From Paramoeba atlantica (Eukaryota > Discosea), in assembly GCA_977017575.1 (NCBI GenBank), contig CDRNVI010000180.1:1-54364 (forward strand): a DNA stretch of 54,364 nucleotides. Direction: 5' to 3'. Within the stretch, counting starts at the first letter, position 1, and every line of letters starts with the position of its first letter. Below, one piece after another: positions 10,965 through 20,715 of the stretch. Under the pieces are notes generated by a model. That model was not told where the DNA came from. It saw only the letters and a program-made list of their open reading frames with translations, and did no database searches. A program made the position numbers and the translations under genes.

Positions 10965-12206
10965 TTATTATTTCTTTAAAAGAAATATTCTCCTTTCTTT
11001 TTTCTTTTTTCTTTCTCATTTTTTCCCTGATTAATTTATTTCTGATCCAAATCATTTCTTTCTTCTCCCAAATTTTTTTTAATAACTTTTTTTTTCATAA
11101 CATTTTTTTTAATACCATTTTTTTTAATACCATTTTTTTTAATACCATTTTTTTTAATACTATTTTTTTAATACCATTTTTTTTAATACCATTTTTTTAG
11201 ATTTGTTTAAAAATGCAATATGTAAAAAGATCCATGGACGGATTTTTGTCTTATTTGGGGTTTCCTGTTTGGCAATTGCCTCAGAGGTTACAAAGTGGTG
11301 ATGTTCTTTTGTTTGATACAAAGAGAATGGTTTTTTTTCTTTTCTTTCTTCTTTTTTTTCTTTCTTTTTATTTTATTTTATTTTATTTTTATTTTATTTT
11401 ATTTTATTTTATTTATTTTTTGTGAATTATTGTGTAATTTTTTGGGAGAGTTTCTTGTTTGGCAATTGCCTCAGAGGTTACAAAGTGGTGATGTTCTTTT
11501 GTTTGATACTAAGAGAATGGTTTGTTTTATTTTTATTTTATTTTTATTTTATTTTATTTTATTTTTATTTTATTTTATTTTATTTTATTTTATTTATTTT
11601 TTGTGAATTATTGTGTGATTTTTTTTGGGGGTTTCCTGTTTGGCAATTGCCTCAGAGGTTACAAAGTGGTGATGTTCTTTTGTTTGATACAAAGAGAATG
11701 GTTTGTTTTATTTTTATTTTTATTTTTATTTTATTTTTATTTTATTTTTTTATTTTTTTTTGTGAATTATTGTGTAATTTTTTGGGAGAGTTTCTTGTTT
11801 GGCAATTGCCTCAGGGGTTACAAAGTGGTGATGTTCTTTTGTTTGATACAAAGAGAATGGTTTCTTTTCTTTTCTTTCTTTATTTTCTTTATTTTATTTT
11901 ATTTTATTTTTATTTTTATTTTATTTTATTTTTATTTTTATTTTATTTTATTTTTATTTTATTTTTATTTTATTTTTATTTTATTTTTATTTTATTTTTA
12001 TTTTATTTTTATTGTTTTTTTGTGAATTATTGTGTGATTTTTTTTGGGGGGGTTTCCTGTTTGGCAATTGCCTCAGAGATTACAAAGTGGTGATATTCTT
12101 TTGTTTAATATGAGAAGAGAATGGTTTATTTTATTTTGTTTATGTCTTTTTGTTTTTATTTTTATTTTTATTTTTATTTTTATTTTTATTTTTATTTTTA
12201 TTTTTA

Positions 12207-12237
<31 letters not shown>

Positions 12238-14095
12238 TTTTCTTTATCAATATTTTTCTAAATCAAAAGAAAACTTTTCTTATTCTCTTTCATTCTCTTT
12301 TTATTGATTCCTTTTTTCTAGATGTCGAGAGTGACAAAGGTATTAACTCTCAGCCGATGGGATCATGTTGCTCTTGTTGTTATTTTAGATGATGAATTTT
12401 ATCTTTTAGAGGTTTCTTTCCTTTTTCTCTTTCTATTTAAAAATTAAATAAGAGGTTTTTACTGAAAACAATTTTGTTATTAAATTAATATTTAAAAAAG
12501 GCATTAATGGAAGTGGGAGTGGCATTAACGCCCTCAATTCTACTCCAAATATTTTAAATAAATTAAACCAAATTCATCAATTAATTATTCATTTTAATTA
12601 GTCATTTTAATTATTCATTTAATTATTCATTTTAATAATTATTCATTAAATCATCATCAATTAATTAATTATCAAATAATTATTAAATTAATATTTAAAA
12701 AAGGCGTTAATGGAATTGGGAGTGGCATTAACGCCATTGAGTCGCTTAAAACTGGAAATTGATAGCGGAAGTACAATTGGTTTGAGACGTTTGGAAGCAA
12801 ATCGTTCTTCTCAATTTACTGATCGTCTTCATGCTTTTTGTAGGTTTTGATTTTTTGTTTTTTTGTTTTATTTTTTTATTCTTTTTATTCTTTTTATTCT
12901 TTTTATTCTTTTTATTCTTTTTTTCTCTTTTCTTTTTTTCTTTTTCTTGTTCAATTGAAATGAATATTGAAATCCATAATTTCCCTTCATAAACAATAGA
13001 AAGGTATTAGGATTACCATATGAACATGATATTAAAGCATTTGTTCGGGCTGGTCTTGGGACTGCCACTCCTTCTTCTGAACATACTGAGAGTCTATTTT
13101 GTTCTCAACTTATCGCTGGTTTTTTTATTTGATTTATTTGATTTTCCAATATTTTTCTTTTCTTTTTTCCTTTCTTTTCTTTTTTTCAATCAAATGTTTT
13201 TCCCCTTTCCACATTTTTCTTTCCTCTCATTCAATAAATTCGCACCACAGCTGCGTTAATAGAGCTTGGATTCCTCTCAGACAAAAAAACAGCAGGATCC
13301 TATCTCCCAAGCGATTTCGCACGCCCGCTCCCCCTCCTCTCTGGATCTCTTTCCAAAATAACCTTGATTGGAAAACCACCTCCTTATGTTGTTGCTTCTT
13401 CAATTGGGAATCTTCCAGTTCGATCAAAGTCAATTTTTGCTATAGATAAGATGGATGGAGGAGGGGAAGAAGAAGAAGAAGGGCTTCGATCAATGTTCTT
13501 TTCTAATTCTGATTCGGATACACAAGAATTATTCACTCATTCTGATTTTGCGATGACGAGAACGGTGCGGAATGCTAGTTTGGAGGATTGGACCTTTGAT
13601 TCTACACAAGACGACAGTTACACAAATCCATTCCCTTCCACTCTCAAAAGCTCACACCCTTCATCATCATTGGTACCAAAAGAGAAAGAAGAAGAGGACC
13701 CTTCTACTATTTCGTCTTGCTCTTCAAAAGGGGATGAGAGTACAGAAAACACAATTACAGCACAAAGAACAAAATTATCATTCGCTCGTTCCTCCCGTCA
13801 TTCTATCCCGCGCAGATTAGCTCATCAGAAATCAAGATTCATGGACAATGAAAAGAGAAATTCACCTTCTTTTTCATCAATTTCAAATACCAGCTATGTT
13901 AATCCTTTTGATGGGAATCGAAGATCAAGCCGATTTTTGGTTGATTATTCTGTTGATGATTCAGAAGATTACATGCACAGGATTTCATCTGTGGCTTCTT
14001 CTTCTCTTTCATCTTCGGGAGGATTGTTGATGCATTCTCGGAGTGAACGATTGTCCTCTGGAAATTTGGATGAATATGTCAACCCGTTTGGCTGA
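7326..14095 (+). CDS. NPF-motif repeat protein with permuted NlpC/P60 (C92/LRAT-like) domain
   Basis: Eight exons keep frame at every junction: 7326-9735, 9868-9992, 10566-10718, 11201-11329, 12322-12411, 12704-12843, 13000-13118, 13251-14095, about 1,336 residues. The start could be a later ATG (7372). The long, disordered first exon is rich in Ser, Pro and Lys/Glu and carries seven Y-x-N-P-F motifs (YENPF, YLNPF, YQNPF); three more follow at the C-terminus, the last ending the protein (YVNPFG). NPF is the known ligand of EH domains in endocytic adaptors. Exons 4-8 encode a permuted papain-like fold: LQSGDVLLFDT, then SRWDHVALVV (predicted catalytic His), YLLEA, ESLFCSQLIAAAL (predicted catalytic Cys), and YLPSDF. 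This matches the YiiX/C92 and LRAT-type group, which act on lipids or peptides. The combination suggests a membrane-trafficking-linked hydrolase or acyltransferase; that role is inference. Confidence 0.75.
9925..10397 (+). repeat. Three tandem copies of an exon end plus 5' splice site
   Basis: The last ~68 nt of exon 9868-9992 with its donor (TTCTTTTTGGGAGTGG to CAGATTTTGGT) recur at about 10138-10207 and 10329-10397, inside the following intron. Copy 2 is virtually identical. Copy 3 has a few changes (GGAATACCCC, ACCAGGAGT) and one extra T before the donor. Units are about 190-210 bp and include AT-rich intron between copies. Only copy 1 continues an open frame from the upstream exon. Confidence 0.9.
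11261..12121 (+). repeat. Five tandem copies of the exon 4 end plus 5' splice site
   Basis: The 3' ~69 nt of exon 11201-11329 (TTTCCTGTTTGGCAATTGCC through AAGAGAATG/GT) recur starting at about 11451, 11632, 11791 and 12053, all before the next real exon at 12322. Copies 2 and 4 share TTGGGAGAGTTTCTTG; copies 3 and 5 share TTTTGGGGGTTTCCTG. This alternation means a two-unit block was duplicated. A TGTGAATTATTGTGT leader precedes copies 2-5 but not copy 1. All copies keep the donor. Spacers are (TTTTA)n tracts of different length. Confidence 0.92.
12479..12734 (+). repeat. Duplicated acceptor plus exon 6 start
   Basis: The 3' splice site and first ~31 nt of exon 12704-12843 (TAAATTAATATTTAAAAAAG, then GGCGTTAATGG) are copied upstream at about 12479-12531 with three or so substitutions. 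The upstream copy keeps the acceptor AG but soon runs into a stop (about 12552). A TTAATTATTCATTT-type AT repeat separates the two. Confidence 0.85.
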
Positions 14096-14263
14096 TAACA
14101 CTTGTTGTGTGGTTTTTTATTTTCTTTTTATTTTGGAAATATTTAATAATTTTTCATGGATGAAATTCAGTGTTTTTTGAGAGAGAGAGAGAGAGAAAGG
14201 AGAGAGGGAGATGCAGATATCAGAAAACATTTAAAAGAGGTTTCTCATTTAACTTTGCTCTCT

Positions 14264-15725
14264 TTAAGGATTCTCTCCCTCCTTTTTGTCAAAGAGGGCT
14301 GCTGCTTCATTGAAACCATTCTTCTTTGCAACTTCTTGAGGTGTTAACCCTTCCTTATTGGCAATTGTTGAATCACAACCAGCAGCAAGAAGTAATTTCA
14401 AAACTTCAGACTTTCCATTTCCTGCTGCTAACCAAACCGCGGTTGCCCCACCACTATCTTGATGGTTCAGTTCTGCCTGTTAAACCACACCAATTTAATC
14501 AGTATGTGTTTTTAATATTTCATTCATTTTTTTTCATTTTTTTTTTTTGGGGGGGGGGAGGGGGGAGTGGGGCTCTGGGATTAACAAAATCTTTTTTCCT
14601 TTTGTTTTTTAGAGTCTTTTTTTTTTTGGAGAGATTGGTTTTAAAATAATGCCAAAAGAAAAACTAAAAAACCTTGTCAGGAATGGCAGCGAGAAATTTT
14701 TCAACTGCATCTGTGTGTCCACAAAATGCTGCAACTTCAAGAGGTCGTGCGCCATTGCTGTCTTCATCAAATACATTTCCCCCACGTTCCAATAATAACT
14801 TGGTGAAAAAAAAAGAAAAAAAAAGAAAAAAGTTTCAATTTTCAAAAAGGTTTGAAATTTTCTTTTTCACAACAACAACAACAACAACAAAAAAGAAATA
14901 AAAAAAATAAAGTCTTACTTGGATAATTTCAGCATTTCCATTTCCTGCTGCAGCGCTGATTGGGCTGATTCCTTTTTGGTTCTGGAGATTGATGGATTTT
15001 GTTCCTGCTTCAAGGACAAGTTTCACCAATTCCACATTTCCTCCATTTACTGCGGTCTGTTTTTGGTGTGGGGGGTAATTTGAGAACATGAAAAAGAGAG
15101 AAAATTATTTTTTTTGCAGAAATGAAAAGATGTGAAATTTACTTTTGAAAAAAAAAAGAAAAGAAAATCAAATAAAAATAAAAATCAAAAAATCAAAAGA
15201 GAGAGAGAAAGAGAAAAGAAAGAGAAAGAACCAAAAGAGGGGTGTCACCAGTTTTATTTGCAAGATCAATCTCAGCTCCAGACTTTATTAATATTTCAAC
15301 TGCTTCTTTTTCACTTTTCGAACTTGCTGCCAGAAGCGGTGTATCCTATTTTTCAAAAGATCAAAAAATTCTTTTTTTCTCTCTTCTTTCTCTCTTTCTC
15401 CCTTCTTTCTCCCTCCCTTCTTTCTCTCTCTCTTTTCATTCTCTCTTCCTCTCTTTCTCCCTTCTTTCTCCCTCCTTTCTCTCATTCTCTTTCTCTCTTC
15501 CTCTCTTTCTCCCTTCTTTCTCCCTCTCTCCCCTTCTCTCTCTCTCTCTCTCTTCTCCAAATCAAACAAACATACATCTGTAGAATTAGAAGCATTAACA
15601 TCAGCACCTTTCTGAATAAGAAGAAGCAAGACATCACATCTCCCGTAACCACTCGCCAACCAAAGAGGTGTTGTTCCAATTCCATTTTTCAATTCAATTG
15701 GAGCTCCCTTTTTTTTTTTTTTTGG

Positions 15726-15762
<37 letters not shown>

Positions 15763-16156
15763 GTGTGAAAGATTACAGATGTTAATTTTATTTGATTTTT
15801 TTTTTGTTTCTTTTTTTTCTTTTGATTTTTCACTCTTTTTCATTCTTTTTCATTCTTTTTCATTCTTTTTAAAAAGGAAAAGGAACCTTCTCCAGAAGTT
15901 TTTCACAAAGAGAAACATTCCCTGCCCAAGCTGCGACTCCCAGAACATGATTCCCCTTTTTCATTGAAAGATGTTTAAAACATTGAAAAGAAAAAAGAGA
16001 AAAGAGAAAAGAGAAAAGAGAAAAAGAGAGAACTTGGGAGTCTTGTGCTCCAATATCATCTGGATTGGATTGAAGATGTTCCAAGATCTCTTGTTCATTT
16101 CCTGCCATGGCCCATTCCACCAACTTCTGCCCAATTTGTGATTGTTCGTTTCCCAT
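14264..16156 (-). CDS. Ankyrin-repeat protein, seven exons
   Basis: Minus-strand exons: 16156-16034, 15955-15887, 15707-15576, 15345-15232, 15056-14919, 14798-14673, 14476-14264. All introns are phase 0 and the spliced product is about 304 residues. After a short helical N-terminus (MGNEQSQIG...) come about seven ankyrin repeats with typical cores (TPLWLASGYGRCDVLLLLIQ, GATAVWLAAGNGKSEVLKLL). Repeats broadly match exons, as expected if the array grew by exon shuffling. There are no other domains, signal peptide or membrane span, so a cytosolic protein-binding scaffold is likely; the partner is unknown. The gene is convergent with the NPF/NlpC gene (169 bp between ends) and divergent from the phosphatase gene. 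Confidence 0.88.
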
Positions 16157-16498
16157 CTTTCACAAGAAGAAATTGTAAGAAGAAGAGAAGAGAAGAAGAA
16201 TAAAAGAGAGAAGGCAACGTCGCCTTTCTTGGTGAAAAAAAAACAAAAAGAAAAAAGAAGCTCAGAAAATGACCGCCAGATGCAATTAATTTTCTGAGTT
16301 ACTGAGTTACTGAGTTACTGAGTTACTGAATTTTCTTCGATAAAATCAAAATCGGCTTTTGATGCAATTTTTTTTGCTCTCTTGAGCAGAATTTGGTTTT
16401 TTTTCCTTTTTTGATTTTTCTTTTTCTTTTTTTGTGACAAGAAGAAGACTCGGTTTTGTTTTTTGTGTTTGTCATAATTATTTTTGGGGGTTGGGGGA
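16157..16498. promoter_or_regulatory. Bidirectional promoter between ankyrin and phosphatase genes
   Basis: A 342 bp gap between two divergent start codons. It contains a tandem CTGAGTTA repeat (four to five 8 bp units) at about 16294-16330, followed by a T-rich tract. The direct repeat is the only clear structure; its use as a binding site or promoter element is inferred from position. Confidence 0.5.
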
Positions 16499-16803
16499 AT
16501 GGCGGACTTGGATTTGGAAGAGAGGCGCAGACGAAGAGCTGAGCGTCGAAAACAATTGGAGGTTTCTTTTTTCAATCTCTTTTTTTTTTTCAATCTTTTT
16601 ATTTTTTCAATTTTCTTTTTTTTTTTCTGATTTTTTTTTGGATTTTTTTTTTGTGAAGGAGGAATCTCTTGAGTTGGAAAAGAGAAGAGAGAAGAGAAGG
16701 GGAACAAGAGAAACAGAATCTCCTATTCAAAAGTAATTTTTTTTTTCTTTTTCTCTTTTCTCTTTCTCTTTTCTCTTTTCTCTTTCTCTTTTCTCTTTTC
16801 TCT

Positions 16804-16834
<31 letters not shown>

Positions 16835-17697
16835 CTTTTGAAAAGAAAAAATGGAAAGAAACAATTCTTTTTCAAAATATCACAAATTTTTTAAAACTCT
16901 CTTTCTCTTTCTGTTTCTTTTTCCTCTTTCTTTCTCTTTCTCTTATTCCTTTTCCTTTTCCTTTCTCTTTCTTTTTCCTTTTCACTTTCTCTCTCTCTCT
17001 CTTTCAAAAACAAAAACAAAAAATTTCTTCTCAACTAACAAACAATTACAAAAGAGAGACGAAAGAGAGAAGAAGACACGCAAGATCAAAGAGCAGAGAC
17101 GAAACAGTTTCGAATTTGTCTTCTTTTTGTTCTGTTCCTGATAGTCTTTCTTTGGAGGATGATTCTTCTTCTTATTATTCTTCTTCTTCTTCTTCTTCTT
17201 CTTTGGTTTTTGGGAAGGATTCTCCGCTTGCCATGTTTTTTTTTTTCTTTTTTCTTTTTTTATTCTTTTTTATTCTTTCTTTTTCTTTCTTTTATGTTTT
17301 TGGAATTTGTGATTTTTTTTTACAACAAATGATATTCAGGATAACAAAATATTTTAAACAAACAAGAAATATCTTCTTCTTTTAATAACAAAATGATCAA
17401 AAACAAAAACAACAATTAAATTAAAAAGAAAACAATCCTTTTCTTTTTTCTTTTTTTCTTTTTTCTTTTTTCTTTTTTTTCTTTTTTTCTTTTTTTCTTT
17501 TTTTCTTTTTTCTTTTTTTCATTTTTCCTTTTTTTCTTTTCAGGAAAGAGAGGAGATCGAGTACAACTGGAACACAAATAAAATCTTTTGAATCAAATCC
17601 AACAATTGATGTTGAGGCTCAAATTCTTGAACGTCGTCTGAAGAGAGAAGAGAGAAGGTAAAGAGGGAAAGAGAGGGAGGTGGAGAGGGAGATTAGA

Positions 17698-17728
<31 letters not shown>

Positions 17729-19814
17729 GAAGAGAGAAAGAAGAGAGAGAGAAAAGAGAGGAGAGAAGAGAGAGAGAAGAGAGAGAGAAAAGAGAGAGAG
17801 AAAAGAGAGAGAGAAAAAGAAAGAGAAAACTAATTTTTTAAAATAATAGAAAAAAAATGGAAATGGAACAAAAACAATGGGAAGAAGAGAGAAAAGAGAG
17901 AGAGAATAGGAGAGCTCAGGCTCGTTCTACTACTCCAACACCTTCTTCTAATTTGTTTGTTTTTCTTTTTTTTTTCTTTTTTGAAGGAGAGAGGAGAGAG
18001 AGAGAGAAAGAGGGAAGAGAGAGGAGAGAGAGGAGAGAGAGGAGAGGAAAAGAGAGAGAGAACAGAAAAGAGTTCTTCAATATTATTTTTTATATTTCAT
18101 TTTATCTTTTATCTTTTATCTTTTATCTTTTATTATTATCATTTGATTATTATTATTTTTATTTTTATTTTTATTTATCTAATAAAAAAAAGGCCGAAAG
18201 AAGAAAGTGCTCCTTCTTCTGGTTCTTTTCCTACTCCTGGCAGGTTTCTCTTCTTTCTTTCTCTCTTCTCTCTTTCTTTCTCTCTTCTCTCTCTTTTTCT
18301 TTTTCTTTTTCTTTTTCTGACTTTCTCTTTTCTCTCCTCCTCTCCTCTTTCTCTCCCTTTCTCTCCCCTTTCTCTCCCCTTTCTTTCTCTTTTCTTTCTC
18401 TTTTCTTTCTCTCTCTCTTTCAGTAAAGCGATCCCACCAGTAAGATTAGGCGAACTAAAAGAAAGACAAGTTTCTCTTTCGAATGAAAGAATCGATACCA
18501 AATCTATAAAAGAGAAGAGAAAAGAGAAAGAGAAAGAGAAAGAGAAAGAGAAAGAGAAAGAGAAAGAGAAGGGGAAGGATGCAAAGTCTAAATTGATGGG
18601 ACTTTTTAAGGGACCGACCAGGTTTTTTTTTTCTTTTTTCTTTCTTTTTTTCTTTTTTCTTTTTTCTTTTTTTCTTTTTTCTTTTTTCTTCTTTCTTTTT
18701 TTTTTTTTAAATTTTTTTTTCTTTCTTTTCTTTTTTCTTTTTTTCTTTCTTTTTCTTCCTCTCCTTAATAAAAAAAAACAGAACAACAAAAAGAAGTGAA
18801 GCTGCTCCAGAACAGTACAAGTTATCATTTCTTTCTTCTCTTTCCTCTTTCCTCTTTCCTCTTTCCTCTCTCCTCTTTCTCTTTTTTTCTTCTCTTTTCT
18901 TCTCTTCTTCTCTTTTCTTCTCTTCTTCTCTTCTCTTCTTCTCTTCTCTTCTCTTCTCTCCTCTTCTCTTCTTCTCTTTCTCTTCTCTTCTCTTTTTCTC
19001 TTCTCTTCTCTTCTCTTTCTCTTCTCTTTCTCTTCTCTTTCTCTTCTCTTCTCTTCTCTTCTCTTCTCTTTCTCTTTCTCTTTCTCAAACAAAAGATAAA
19101 AATAGCCGAAGAACAAGTATGGATATTTCTCTCCTTCGAGGATATGGGAGAAAGATTCCTGATGATGGTACCAGGTTTTTTTTTTTCCTCTTTTTTTATT
19201 TTTTATTTTTTGTTTTTTTGTTTTTTGTTTTTTTGTTTTTTTGTTTTTTTGTTTTTTTGTTTTTTGTTTTTTGTTTTTTGTTTTTTGTTTTTTGTTTTTT
19301 GTTTTTTGTTTTTTGTTTTTTGTTTTTTATTTTTTATTTTTTATTTTTTATTTTTTATTTTTTATTTTTTATTTTTTATTTTTATTTTTATGTTTATTTA
19401 TTTATTTATTTTTTTTTTATGTTTCTTTTTCTTTTTTCTTTTTCTTTTTTTTTAGTTTTCTTTTTTGTAATTTCAATTTTGGTGATATTTTACAAAAGAT
19501 TGATTCTTCCTCTCTCCTCTCTCCTCTCACTCCCTCTCTCTTCTTTCTCTCTTCTTTCTCTCTTTTTCTCATTCTCTCTTTCTCCTTTCTCTCTTCTCTC
19601 TTCTCTCCCCCCTCTCTCCTTCTCCTCTCTCTCTCTCTCTTTTTAAAAAAAAATAAAAAAGAGTGATGAAAGAAGTTGCAAAACCAGAGGCCGTTCGTCT
19701 TCATGTTAATATTCTTTTCTCTGACGGGAAAAATCCTTCTCTTAAAATATTAAAGGTTTATTATTATTTTTTTATTTATTTATTTATTTATTTATATTTT
19801 TATTTTTATTTTTA

Positions 19815-19845
<31 letters not shown>

Positions 19846-20371
19846 TTATTTTTCTTTTCATTCATGTTAATATTCTTTTCTCTGACGGGAAAAATCCTTC
19901 TCTTAAAATATTAAAGGTTTTTTATTCTTTTTTATTTATTTATATTTTTTTATTTTTTCTTTTTTTTATTAATTCTTATTTTTTTATATTTTTTATTTTA
20001 TTTTATTTTATTTTCTATTCTTTTCTTTTTCTTTTTCTTTTCATTCATGTTAATATTCTTTTCTCTGACGTGAAAAATCCTTCTCTTATTTATTTATTTT
20101 ATTTTTCTTTTTCTTTTTTCTTTTTTCTTTTTTCTTTTTTCTTTTTTCTTTTTTCTTTTTCTTTTTCTTCTTTTCTTTCTTTTCTTTTCTTTCTTTTCTT
20201 TTCATTCATATTTCTTACAATAGACACATTTTCTTCGTGAAGGTCGATTGGAATTACCAGCCATTAAAAAAATTCTTCAAGTTTTTTTTATTTTTTTTCT
20301 TTTTCTTTTTCTTTTTCTTTTCTTTTTTCTTTTTTTCTTTTCTTTTCTTTTTTCTTTTCTTTTCTTTTTTC

Positions 20372-20404
<33 letters not shown>

Positions 20405-20681
20405 CTCTTCTTTTCTCTTCTTTTTTTAAAGTCTCTTTTTTTTCTTTTCTTTATTTGTTCCTCTTTTTCATTTTTCATTTCCTTTTTCTCACAAAAAATC
20501 AAAAAAGAGAGGAAAACAAATATTGATGAAAGAGCCAAACGTTATTAAAATTGGTTTTTTCTTTCTCTCTTCTCTCTTTTCTCTCTCTCTCTCTTCTCTT
20601 TCTCTCTTTCTTTCTCATTACTTCCATCTCTTCTCTCTCTCTCTCTCTCTCTCTCTCCTTCTTTCTCATCACTTCCATCTC

Positions 20682-20715
<34 letters not shown>

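Noticed and set aside
11261..12121. Regularly spaced repeats resembling a CRISPR array
   Set aside because: The repeats are exon copies with splice donors and the spacers are simple (TTTTA)n DNA; the genome is eukaryotic.
18175..19116. 313-codon minus-strand open frame of Arg/Lys/Glu
   Set aside because: It is the antisense of C/T-rich introns in the phosphatase gene.
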